Source: Thereva unica (Eukaryota > Arthropoda > Insecta > Diptera > Therevidae). Taken from it: a stretch of 64,000 bases of DNA. The notes beneath the pieces were generated by a model, which worked only from the letters and a program-made list of their open reading frames with translations, searched no databases and had not been told where the DNA came from. The DNA lies in contig OX465282.1 in NCBI GenBank assembly GCA_949987705.1, forward strand, positions 10,094,501 through 10,158,500. The letters are read 5' to 3'. Shown piece by piece: positions 33,238-43,240 of the stretch (within the stretch, counting starts at the first letter, position 1; each line of letters starts with the position of its first letter). The position numbers were made by a program, and so were the translations under genes.

Positions 33238-34584
33238 ATATAGCTGAGCTGTTGGTGTGAGCTCATACACTTAGGCCAAAGGGAAGGCCCATTGTGATGC
33301 CATAGTGAAACTTAAAAATACTGAGTTTTTTTGAGGAATCATCTTTTTTTAAGGCAAGCAATTTTTTTTTGAAAAAAAAGAGGTCTGAAAAATAGAAAGC
33401 ATAAAAGGGAATTTTTTTGGAGGAGGGAAGGAAAAAACAGTTATGGAGGAAAGAAAATTTTATGTCCGGACTGGATTGTTGGAATAAACATTAAGGAGTG
33501 TGAAAATAAAGTCATATAAAAATCTTGGAAAATACAAAAATTTTCTAATGGTTTTATTTGGAATGGATAACTAAAAAAGTTCACCAGGTAGAACAAACAG
33601 CATTTCGTCATAAAAGTTGGAGTTGCGGCCTAGAAGTGGCATCTGAGCACTTGGGGCCAACAGCATTGCTACCATCCAGAATATCGGTCTCTGGGACCCT
33701 GGAACAAGAAGTCATCAGTTAATAACTGCCGTTACGAATAGAAAAATTGTAAGAAACTTACTATCCTTAAGTAATGATGGTGTGAATAGGAAGTAGCAGC
33801 GGTGGCAATATATACTTCCGATTGAAGAATTCGTTTGTAAATTCCACTTGAACTTATCTTTGTACGTGGTATGTACAAAACACAAGCGTCATGGTACCAG
33901 GATGGTTTGTTTTTTTTTTTCTTTCTTGTCCTAATTTATGCATGTAAGGAAAACCACTCTACGTATGTACGAGCATTTCCCTTAAGTTGGCTTACAAGAT
34001 GCCACGACTGACAAATGTGAATTTTTATTTGAAGTTTGTTTTGAAATTGTTGTAAAGATAAAAAGGCTTGAATAAAGGCTTTAAATGTTGTTTTTCTGAT
34101 TTCAGGTGAGTTAATTTTTGTAATCTTGTATTAATTATTATTTAGAACATTTTGTTAATAAATTCTCATTTCAGAAAAAACACAATTAAGTCTTTGTTTC
34201 AATTATAAATCAAGATTCAAAATATTGGAATATTTTTATATGCATATAAAGTTTGGACACGATTCGGTTATACATAACACCTGTTTGTGGATTATATAGA
34301 AGAATAATTTCCATTAACATAGTAACTTTGAAGAACTATTCCGTGTTTGGTTAATATATTGGCATACTGGTTTTGTTAGATGATTGGATAAAGGACTGTA
34401 TAGCGGAGGCGATGAATCTTGCTCCGGACGGAAATTCTTCTTTCTTCTTTGATCAGTTAGCTGGCGGTCCGAGCGGGACGTCCCCGCAACGGATACGCTG
34501 CTGTCGGTCTTTCAGATAACCTCCCAGCTGCATGAAGCACTCCACGTACGCCCAAGAATGCTCACTTTCCCGTTAAGTAATACA
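33238..34584. other. No gene recognised
   Basis: AT-rich sequence without supported features. Confidence 0.45.
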
Positions 34585-34760
34585 AGTAGGTTGTACCCTA
34601 TGGTCTACCCCCACGCCACGACTCTCCGACGAGCAGCCCTTCTCTGGAGGCCCAGGGTATCGGTTGGTGAGTTTTTCTGTAGATTGGTAGGAGAATTATT
34701 AATTTCTGTATGCGGGTCGGAGGTTGGCGTGTACGGGCACTCAACCTGACGCTCGCACAG
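34585..34760 (+). repeat. Unidentified dispersed repeat, copy 1
   Basis: Shares an ordered series of short matches with 60880-61035: CACGAC, CGACGAG-AGCC, TTGG-GA-TTTTTCTGT-like, then GTCGGAGGTTGGC against GTCGGAAGTTGGC. Both copies translate to Arg-rich, Trp/Cys-containing frames (TLRRAALLWRP here). I do not recognise the family. Confidence 0.5.
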
Positions 34761-35826
34761 CATACTGACTAGATTCTTCGATTCCTGTTTTTTTTTTCAT
34801 TCATATATTGATACCCGATAAGTTATTTTTTTGAGAAACAGTATATTAAGAGTTTGTAACTTATTACATTTTTCCCTTTGCTTAATTCACTAAGGTGACA
34901 CAAAGGGGTGGAGAGGGGCAACTAGGACGAATTGCCCGGGCACAGATCAGAAGGACCCCGAAGTAGATTGAAAGCCAAAAAGTTAAAATCCCTATATCCC
35001 TGCATTCTAAACGTCAAATAAACATTAGAGACACGCGGTTGAAAGTACCCTTATGAGTAGAATCGAAAGAAAATTACTCAATAAGTACTTTTTACTTGTT
35101 CAAAAGTACTCGATTCCTTGAGAATCAATAGCTGCGTTCTTTTTACACCGTGATCCCACTCAGATCATTAACTTTCAAGCAATCCAACAACAACAACTTG
35201 ATCCAAAAAAGATTTGGATCAAAATCTGTGATACAAAAATAGCTTGTGTAACAACCATATCCAAGACACATCTCATTGGAAAATCCAGAGCTTTTATAAT
35301 TTTGTTCCGTTTTTTTTTAATTTTAAGGGTTGGTAGCTCTGCAAAATTTCATAAATTTATTAGGAAAAATGATTGAAAGTTACCTTTTGTTAATTTTGGA
35401 AGTCAATTAAACATTTTAATAAATTCTTTTTAAATAAGAAATATTTTTAATAAGTTTTAGAGACTGATATAAATTGCGACAGAACATATCAAAAATCAGA
35501 ACTACAACTGTAAAAAACTAAATTTATTCCATGATCCAAGTCCGTTCTTTTATGCTCGGCTGATCTGATCTGGATCACGGTGTAAAAAGAACGCGGCTAG
35601 TGAGTACTTCTTCCGACATATATCTACTTTCTCACGAGAGAATGTGTTTCAGGTATATGGAACAAAATTTGTTGGCAAATCTGCCTTGGCATTACTGATA
35701 ACTTTCAATGGAGGGCTGTTCCATAGCTTCTACCTGACTTAGTGTATGCATCATTCGATTTCGGCGTGCGGCAGATTTCAAATACTTATGTATGTAGCTT
35801 ACATGGTATATAAATTCAAACCTATA
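34761..35826. other. No gene recognised
   Basis: AT-rich. GGGGCAACTAGGACGAATTG near 34915 recurs as GTGGCAACTGGGACGAATTG near 41567, probably the end of a dispersed DNA transposon. Confidence 0.4.
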
Positions 35827-35827
35827 A

Positions 35828-36484
35828 AAGGCACGTTTACATCAAAAAACGTAAAGTGGAAACGCAAATTGGAGCTCTTTTATCACCCAGCAATTTGTAT
35901 CTTTTTCTCTCTGTTACATAAACGTGTATTCTAAGTTGGTGAACAGAGAGCGAAGCATACAAACTTCTATGTGATAAAACAGCTCCAATTTTTTTTTTTT
36001 TATATGGCAGACTAGAGGCTTAGGGAAAGCCCCTTGGTACTGTCGACAATCTATTGTTTTCGTATTCAATGTCGAACAGCAGCTCTCGTCGGAAGATAGA
36101 AAGAAGAGAGAGAGAGAAGAGAAAGTAGGAACTGTCACAACCTAGCCGCGATATTTTTATTCCACTTACTCTCAACCATTTCGCGACTCTGACATCAGGG
36201 CATCGAGAACAACTCGCTGGAGTGTTATGCCTCCTGAAACGAGTTGAATCTCATCAACCAACCGATGACATGCGCTTGATGGAGCAGGGAAGGCTATGAC
36301 AGGAGGAATCAGGAATGTAAAGTGGGAAGAAGAAAGCAGGAAAGTTATGTAGGTGGGAAAGTGGAAAAGGCGAAGGACCGTGGGGCTGGCCGGGATTCGA
36401 TCCCGGGACCTCTGGGATAGCAGTCAGGCGCCTTACCCCTAGACTACCGAGGCCCCCCGCGTTTGCGTTTAGAATGTAAACGGC
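35828..36484. mobile_element. Palindromic element split by a SINE
   Basis: The left arm (about 35828-35905: AAGGCACGTTTACAT, AACGCAAATTGGAGCTC, TTTTATCAC, TTTGTAT, TCTCTCTGTT) pairs with a right arm in two parts. The inner part is 35940-35988 (AACAGAGAG, ATACAAA, GTGATAAAACAGCTCCAA). The outer part is 36458-36484 (TTTGCGTTT, ATGTAAACGGCC). Removing the SINE at 35989-36457 restores a continuous arm. Superfamily unknown. Confidence 0.72.
35989..36457 (-). mobile_element. tRNA-headed SINE, near full length
   Basis: Minus-strand copy of the SINE at 28742. The head begins at 36457 (GGGGGGCCTCGGTAGTCTAG), with the B-box at about 36392-36402. The pyrimidine-rich body and CACTCCAGCGAGTTG block follow, and the tail ends with CCTCTAGTCTGCCATATA and a run of A (35989-36003 as T). 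The open frame at 36254-36631 is derived from this SINE and is not a gene. Confidence 0.9.
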
Positions 36485-36489
36485 CTTAA

Positions 36490-38959
36490 ACTGTGAATTC
36501 TGACTTGAATGTAAATTGTACTCGGTACTCGATTCCACTCTATAAGGAATGATATGAGTAAGGTTAAAAGTATCGACTAGGTTAAAAGTATCGACTACTG
36601 ATATGAGTAGAATGGAAAGACAAATACTCATATGAGTAAAGAATCGAGTATTGATTCCGTATCCCTTGTAGCCAGTAGCCTCAGACCTGTTCCGTTCTAG
36701 GCTACACTGTGTAATTTTAGGTTTATTAGGGAATCAAGATAGTTCATTGTGAAGTTCTGAAGGCAATTATTCTTACCACAGGTTTTAAAAAGTATTAAAC
36801 ATTTTTCTCAATTCAAGATTTTTGGGTATTTCAATCTCATTAAAGGGGCTCCAAACAGGTCCCGCAAGGTTATGCGGCGGGACTATGAGTTACTCTTAGC
36901 CCCAAACCCCGATACTTGGTTGGAATTTTTGAGTAATAAATATTTGGAACTGGATTTTATAATCGAAACTCTGCGCTGGGTTGCATTTGATTGTCCCTAA
37001 TAACTTTGGGGGTGGCCAGAATTATCTCGCCGTTAACCTCTGGTGGTACGATCTTATAAACATATGTAGTTAGCTCTTCAGTTAAGTTAAGATATTAGTT
37101 GTTTGCTACCCAACCTAACCTAACGTAAACGGTTGTGAGGAATAAAATCGGTTCAAATCGGATGAAATTGGACCAAATCAAATCAGATGGAGGCAATCAT
37201 ATGAAGGTAAGTGGTGGTGCAAAGGTTCAAGGTGGTGCCCCCGGTGTCTACAATCCACAACCAACCGTCGAGCCAGCCGGCCCCGGAAGCCCCATATACC
37301 GCCTTGGTTAGGTTCGAAATTATCTGGGATACTTTTTTGTTTGTTCAAAATTTGGTTGGCCTATTCAGGCAACCTCGGAACAAGGTGCTGCAGCAATTGC
37401 AACTGTAGTGTGTAGGGAGCTGTTGCAAGGGGCCAAAACAATATCCCGGTTTCAGAATCAGTTCAGTTACTAAGTATGCAAATTCCATGTTAATTATAAT
37501 AGGTTTTATGTAACACAATACAAAATTCGAACTAAATGAAGATTATCTATGTTCCAAATCTCTTAATCCTGGGGAATCGTTGGTCTTTATATACATAGTT
37601 ATATTCAATCTGCGAATTGTTCATGAAAGTAAGGTCTCCCTGCAGAGCCCTGCAAATTTACGGCATGATAACAATTACACACGTTAAATAGACAATCCAA
37701 AGAACTACAACCACACAAAATCTGCAATCTCATTGAAAACATAAATTTCGCAATTAAAGTTAAACCTAGTACTAATTAATTTTCGCCACGAAATTAACCA
37801 GCGTGTAGCTAGTATACCATTGCAAGCAAAAAGCACACAGCACGTTTAGATTTCTATAGCCACAAGAGTAGATATTTATTTTCGCTCCTCTGGTATATAT
37901 GGGTATGGTTGTATATGTAGTCGTATATACAAGTGGAGTGAATTGATTTAATTCATGTTTATTTCCCTGAGGTACAAAAGGCCTTTATTGAACAGAATAA
38001 TAACCAAGAAGGGAGCTCTCTTCAAGCGAAAAATATTAACGTGTGCCGCAGCAGTTACTTTCTCAATTCGCAAGCCTTTGTAGCTTCACAGGATATTACA
38101 CATCATTCGCTCAATTTCTTCAAACAATGTTGTTTTAGATATTGTAGGCTTGGTCCTGGCAAAATTCTTTTCATCTTTTTTCAGCTTAAGTCGTTGGACG
38201 TGTTTGTGTGTGTGTACCGATTAGAAATTTTAGTGAACAAAATGGACTTTCAATAAATTAGAAAAATTCCGATTAAAGATGAATTTTCATTAAGTATTTA
38301 CTTGAAGGACTTAAATGATTAGCTTTGCCCAATGATAGGATTTAGATTGAAATTTAAGATTAAGTTTTGCAAAAGATTTTTAATGGAAATTCTTCTTTAT
38401 GAAATTGGGTTTTTCTATCGTTGTTGGGTACAAACAACTTATATCAAGTGTTTAGACACCAAATTTAGGGGTAAAACAACGCTTGATGTAACTCTAACAG
38501 TACAATATAGCTCAAACTACTAGAGCCCATTAGTCGGAGTTTGAAGGATCCATTACACGTTCATGCAACGTCAATCAATTTTATCAGTCATGGTTACTTA
38601 GACTGTAGGTTTCCCGTCAGTCATAGCAAAAACTCTGGCAAAACTGGTAGCAAAACCTATCGTCTAATGGATCTCTTTTAGCAGTTAGTGCATATTGGAC
38701 TCTGTAGGTGTAGGTATGTATGTAATGTATACTTCTACTGTCTCAGCACAATTTTTTTTCCGTGTAGATTGTGAAGATTTTTGCTCGAAGGCAGTTGACG
38801 ATCACCTAATATGGCATGGTATAGCACTCATGTACATATACTTAAATCGTAATATTTTCCGCTGTAATATGTCTTGGCTGACATTGATGTTAACATCTTG
38901 GTTCCTCATGGTACCTAGTCAGCTAGATAAAGAATTATGCAAGTTTGCAACACTGCATA
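36490..38959. other. No gene recognised
   Basis: Several small open frames (37211-37408, 38041-38256, 38332-38523, 38695-39024) lack recognisable motifs. A short CAACCTAACCTAAC run lies near 37105. Confidence 0.4.
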
Positions 38960-38971
38960 TGAGGTCGTTCG

Positions 38972-40894
38972 TTGATTGGTCGCCCTCCTTGGAAGAGTTC
39001 CTCAAAAACATCGTACAGTCGTAATTTTCATGACAAGACTGCTCAAGAATACTCCAGACTAGCATCTGAATTCACTTTTAGGTCACGTGAGGCCTATACT
39101 ACATACATAAACAAAGTCGGAGAAAATATCTTAAAGGACCCTAAGAAATTCTTCGATTTCGTTAACACAAAGCGAAAGACCTCAGGGTATCCGGCAACAA
39201 TGGCGAATGGGAGAGCTTCCTCCTCGTGCCCCCAAGATATATGTAACATGTTTGCCGTGAGATTTAGTGAAGTCTTCGCTCCCAAATCTAACACAACGCA
39301 CACTGACCCCACTTGTACTGAATCAACGATCATTAACAATATATCTCTGTCAGGTGACGAAATAAGAGCAGGTTTAAACAATCTTGATATTAATAAAGGT
39401 CACGGCCCCGACAATCTACCTGCGAGCTTCCTGCAGCGCTGTTCAAATGAATTAGTATTTCCTCTTCGTCTTATCTTTAACAAATCGCTCTCGTTGGGAA
39501 GTTTCCCTATATTCTGGAAGAAATTCTTCTTAACACCAATCCATAAATCATCCGACAAGAAATTAGTGGATAATTATAGGGGCATTGCCATCCTATCCGC
39601 AATTCCTAAACTCTTCGAAAAGCTTGTGCACGACAAGATTGCACCACTTATAGATCCTAACATTAACGAGCAACAACACGGTTTCAGAAAGGGGCGTTCG
39701 ACCACTTCAAATCTAATGATTCTAATCTCTGAACTCTTATGTGGTATGGAGAACGGCCATCAAATTGATGTTATCTACACGGACTTTAGCAAGGCCTTTG
39801 ATCGTGTGGACCACCATATTTTGATTACTAAATTATTCAAATTTGGAATTACCGGCCGTGCCCTGGAATGGATAAAATCATATCTTAGCGGTAGAACTCA
39901 GGTCGTCAGATTTCAAGGATTCTTATCCCAAGAAATCGAAGTTACTTCCGGTGTCCCCCAGGGAAGTCATCTTGGTCCGCTCTTGTTTAACATCTTTATC
40001 TCCGATCTGTCTCACAAATTAAATAATATACCACATCTCTTTTATGCAGACGACCTGAAAATATATAGCGTTATAAGGTCCGACACCGATGTATCATTCC
40101 TTCAGACGAAACTTAATGCATTCCAGGACTGGTGTAACACCAATAAGTTGCAACTTAACACTAGCAAATGCCATGCAATAACCTTCTCCCGGAAAAAAAG
40201 CGTACAACTGCAGCAATACTATCTTGACAACAAGTTATTAAACCATGTTGATCAAATCGTAGACCTAGGCGTTGTCTTAGACAATAAGTTAAACTTTAAC
40301 CTACACTACGATAGTATTACTGCCAGAGCTAATAAACTCCTTGGTTTTACAAAAAGAAGGGCTAAGGAATTTGATAACATCTGGGTCACAAAAACTCTTT
40401 TCTGCTCATTGGTTCGCCCAATCCTGGAATACGCATGCCCTGTCTGGGATCCCATATTTCACGCCAGTAGCAACAGGATTGAATCCATTCAAAAACAATT
40501 TCTCCTGTTCGCACTAAGAAATCTATATAACCCCGCTGATTATCATAGTCTTCCACACTATACAGACAGGCTCAAAGTTTTGGATCTTTTACCGCTGTCA
40601 TGCAGGAGAAAAATGCTCATCTCTTGCCTCACCTTGGATATTCTAAACGGCGATCTTAAGGTGAAGTTCTTGTCGGATAGGATAATACTCAATAAAGTAG
40701 TTCGGCGTACTAGGCACACGAAACTACTTAAGGAATATTCTCATCACACCGACTACGCAAGGAAAGAGCCCATTAATAGATGTCTCATGGTCTTCAATGA
40801 TCATAATCAATGCTTTCCCCATCCCACTAACAAATTGTCCTATAAAAGAAAGTTAATACTAATGATGAAACCCCAAACTCTCGTTACTGCTTAA
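38972..40894 (+). CDS. Reverse transcriptase of Jockey-like LINE
   Basis: This is the longest intact coding frame in the window, 640 codons. The N-terminal linker (about 1-110, DPKKFFDFVNTKRKTSG) leads to RT motifs in order: NKGHGPDNLPASFL, FFLTPIHKSSDK, VDNYRGIAILS, QHGFRKGRSTTSNLM, VIYTDFSKAFDRVDH (first catalytic Asp), SGVPQGSHLGPLLF, LFYADDLKIYS (the YADD catalytic pair), CNTNKLQLNTSKC and VDLGVVLDNKLNF. The thumb and C-terminal region (VRPILEYACPVWDP) runs to a stop at 40892. No RNase H follows. The enzyme would copy its RNA at a nicked target. The ATG at 38972 is simply the first in frame; homology starts near there, so the natural N-terminus with endonuclease is lost. Intact catalytic motifs and no stops suggest recent insertion. 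Jockey is likelier than CR1. Confidence 0.93.
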   Translation: MIGRPPWKSSSKTSYSRNFHDKTAQEYSRLASEFTFRSREAYTTYINKVGENILKDPKKFFDFVNTKRKTSGYPATMANGRASSSCPQDICNMFAVRFSEVFAPKSNTTHTDPTCTESTIINNISLSGDEIRAGLNNLDINKGHGPDNLPASFLQRCSNELVFPLRLIFNKSLSLGSFPIFWKKFFLTPIHKSSDKKLVDNYRGIAILSAIPKLFEKLVHDKIAPLIDPNINEQQHGFRKGRSTTSNLMILISELLCGMENGHQIDVIYTDFSKAFDRVDHHILITKLFKFGITGRALEWIKSYLSGRTQVVRFQGFLSQEIEVTSGVPQGSHLGPLLFNIFISDLSHKLNNIPHLFYADDLKIYSVIRSDTDVSFLQTKLNAFQDWCNTNKLQLNTSKCHAITFSRKKSVQLQQYYLDNKLLNHVDQIVDLGVVLDNKLNFNLHYDSITARANKLLGFTKRRAKEFDNIWVTKTLFCSLVRPILEYACPVWDPIFHASSNRIESIQKQFLLFALRNLYNPADYHSLPHYTDRLKVLDLLPLSCRRKMLISCLTLDILNGDLKVKFLSDRIILNKVVRRTRHTKLLKEYSHHTDYARKEPINRCLMVFNDHNQCFPHPTNKLSYKRKLILMMKPQTLVTA

Positions 40895-40940
40895 GCAGTA
40901 AAATTAATATAGTAGATTTAGCCTACATATAGCCTAGCCC

Positions 40941-41197
40941 AATTCGTGGGTTAAGAACTACAGAAGCGTAAGGGAAAAATTAAAAAAACAATTTTTTTTC
41001 GCCATTCGCTTTTTTAATCCCCATATTTTGATGCGCCAAAAAACTGGAACGATGTAGTGTGTAGATTGCTTAGTACAACAAGAACGTATAAAAACAAAAG
41101 ATATTTGTTTATAACGGTAGGTAAATTTGAATTGTTTTTCGGCTCTGAGAAGTTGTCATTTTGCCCTTACGCTTCTCTAGTTCTTAACCCACGAATT
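40941..41197. mobile_element. Inverted-repeat element in LINE 3' region
   Basis: AATTCGTGGGTTAAGAACTA with CAGAAGCGTAAGGG at 40941-40974 pairs with CCCTTACGCTTCTCTAG and TTCTTAACCCACGAATT at 41163-41197, one or two mismatches. The interior is non-coding. It could be a MITE inserted in the LINE tail or a native stem-loop of the 3' UTR. Confidence 0.75.
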
Positions 41198-41306
41198 ATA
41201 CCTGTACCTGACTTAGCATCTAATGTGATAATTAATTTAAGCTATTGTTAAAAAGTGTACTTAGATTTAAGTGTGCCTTGTTTGGCAAAATAAATAAATA
41301 AATAAT

Positions 41307-41640
41307 CGTCGCGAAAATAGAGTACGGCCAAAGCGAAACGTTAAGGCGCGGAGGTGGAAAGAGGTTCAACAATCTTCAAAAACTACGTTATATAATACTT
41401 TAAAGGTTTCTATACAGTAATATGAGGAAACCATTCGCTGTTCGGTCGCCAAAGTCAGCATTAAGTCACGGTAGTATTCGCTTGAGTTTTAAATGGGAGA
41501 GGGTGAAGTAAACTCGAGTCGTTTGGTCTTCATTGAATAGTATGCTACCCGGGGGGGGGGGGGGGCGTGGCAACTGGGACGAATTGCCTTGGGCCCCAGT
41601 ACTTGCATTTGCCTCTTCCACATGATATCGCCACAGGCAA
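41307..41640. other. No gene; poly-G and dispersed repeat end
   Basis: A G-run at about 41549-41564 is followed by GTGGCAACTGGGACGAATTG, related to 34915-34935. It is likely the terminus of a decayed DNA element. Confidence 0.4.
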
Positions 41641-41684
41641 CAAGCAGTCCCCCAACTGAGCACTAACCGCGATCAATGCTGCTT
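41641..41684 (-). repeat. 5S rRNA-like repeat, copy C
   Basis: The minus strand reads AAGCAGCATTGATCGCGG, TTAGTGCTCAGTTGGGGGAC, TGCTTG. It matches the internal promoter region of 5S rRNA and the copies at 2.3, 28.6 and 48.85 kb. Only this core is recognisable. Confidence 0.7.
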
Positions 41685-42035
41685 TTCTTTGAGAATGAGT
41701 ATGTTATTTGCACCTTTTCTGATCACCTAGCAAATTGGTGGAGCAAAAATAAATGCAAAAAAATCAACCTTTTTTTAAATACAACATTCATCTAGGGGTA
41801 GTTTTACTCCCTTAATGATTGAAAATAATTTTTTTGTGGCTTTTAATCGAATTTGAAGCAAAAAGTTGGAAAACAATATTTTACGGAGAATGCAAATTTT
41901 GGTACCTACCTCCAATAGCTATGTGTAATATGTCTTTCGATAGGTATTTGTGAGCTGAATATAAATTACTATGGCGCCTAGCTCTAAATCTTTGTCCGTT
42001 TTGAGTAATTCGGTCAGAACTGTACAAAGATAGAT

Positions 42036-42066
42036 TTTTACATATCACCCTGTATTTTTGTAACCC
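42036..42066 (+). repeat. Foldback-arm core motif
   Basis: ACATATCACCCTGTATTTTT followed by GTAACCCT matches the foldback arm at about 11321-11347. Sequence on either side does not match well, so this is a short fragment or a shared motif. Confidence 0.5.
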
Positions 42067-42079
42067 TATAACCTATTTC

Positions 42080-42240
42080 CGATTTAATTGACGACTACTA
42101 GCTGCTTCATACACGTTTAGTTTGGATAAAAATGCAATCTGACAATTTTGTAAAAAAAAATCCAGATTGCGGTTCCAAAATGGCGGCCGATTTTTCAATT
42201 GTACGGCCCCCTAACATGAGTATGAAATTAAATGTTATGA
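42080..42240 (-). repeat. Fragment of palindromic repeat family X
   Basis: Minus strand matches 58950-59075: GGCCGCCATTTTGGAACCG, GTCAGATTGCAT, AAACTAAACGTGTATG and AATCGGAAA in the same order. It is a decayed fragment next to a second minus-strand copy. Confidence 0.7.
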
Positions 42241-42595
42241 CAGGTAGAATCCAATTAGTTGACGTTACAACACAAAATCGCGAAACACTTATAATGAACT
42301 AAATGTAAAAAATAGAACAGATCAACTTCAAATTTTGCACACATTCGGAGTTCGCATGATAGTTAGCTTGTATATATGATAAGTTGAATAGTTGAGTTGA
42401 GGTTGAGTTGAAAATAAAAAAGCACTACACCTTACAAAAAATCACAAACAAAACACAGAGATGCTGCAGTCAACTGAATTCAGCTACTCAACTACTGAAC
42501 TCAGGTCCTTATGCATAGTTTCAACTCAACCCAGGTAGCAGAGCTGAGTCGAGCTTAGTCGACCCTAACTCGACTTGAGCTCAAATCATCATGTA

Positions 42596-43240
42596 TAAGT
42601 AGGTACTAAATACAATCTAACAATTTTGTATTAAAATCAAGAAGGCGGTTCCAAAATGGTGGTAGATTTTTGCAATTGTGTTCCACCGAGCCCACGATAT
42701 CGGCATCAAATGAAAGAGTACGAAAAGTAGAATACAGTAAGCCGTATGACCTAATTTTAAATCTAATATGACTCCCACCATAAAATGGCGGAAGACATAT
42801 AATTAGTCTATTAGTCTATTAGAAGAAAATAAAAATACAGTAGAACGCCGATTATCCGAACGCCAATTAACCGAATCGCCAATTATCCGAATCGATTTTC
42901 GGGGCGATAGTAAAAATTTTGCGCTAAATTTTCATGCCCACACATTTTGTTCTTTTCTTTGAAGTTTCATTCAAGTCATGGCCTACTTTATAACAACTTA
43001 ATAAATTCTGTTCTTCAATGTACAATATGTTACATACCTCTTTTTGTTTGATTCCCAATCTATATTCAATTATCCGAATATTTGATTATCCGAATTGCCC
43101 CCATCCCCAATTGATTCGGATAATCGGAGTTCTACTGTAAATAGTTTATAAAACTGTAAAATACGCTCTTATTATAAAATGAACCAAAAAGTAAAATATA
43201 ATTTTGAATGTAAAGTTTGTATTGCTGAACATTTTCAACA
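42596..43240 (-). mobile_element. Palindromic repeat family X, copy B
   Basis: On the minus strand it runs from a family X right-arm sequence (TTTACATTCAAAAT, CATTTTATAATAAGAGCG) through TAGACTAATAGAC into the body (TTTCATTTGATGCCGAT, TTTTGGAACCGCC, ACAAAATTGTTAGATTG). This is the order seen in the copy at 58118-59138. A Tigger-type MITE at 42838-43137 splits it. The family is non-coding. Confidence 0.75.
42838..43137. mobile_element. Tigger/pogo-type MITE
   Basis: A 300-bp element with ends CAGTAGAACGCCGATTATCC and the complement of CAGTAGAACTCCGATTATCC, flanked by TA on both sides (42836-42837 and 43138-43139). The CAGT...TTATCCG terminus is typical of the pogo/Tigger branch of Tc1/mariner. 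It interrupts family X at a point where an uninterrupted copy exists at 58440-58470. Confidence 0.9.

Larger units (their letters stand above)
38960..41306 (+). mobile_element. Jockey-like LINE, 5'-truncated
   Basis: Contains the reverse transcriptase at 38972-40894 and about 410 bp of 3' sequence, ending in an AAATAAATAAATAAATAA tail (41289-41306). The endonuclease and ORF1 are missing, as in a 5'-truncated insertion. A 257-bp inverted-repeat segment (40941-41197) lies in the 3' region. Confidence 0.85.

Noticed and set aside
36254..36631. 125-codon open frame
   Set aside because: It lies mostly within the minus-strand SINE and adjacent low-complexity sequence; no coding signal.
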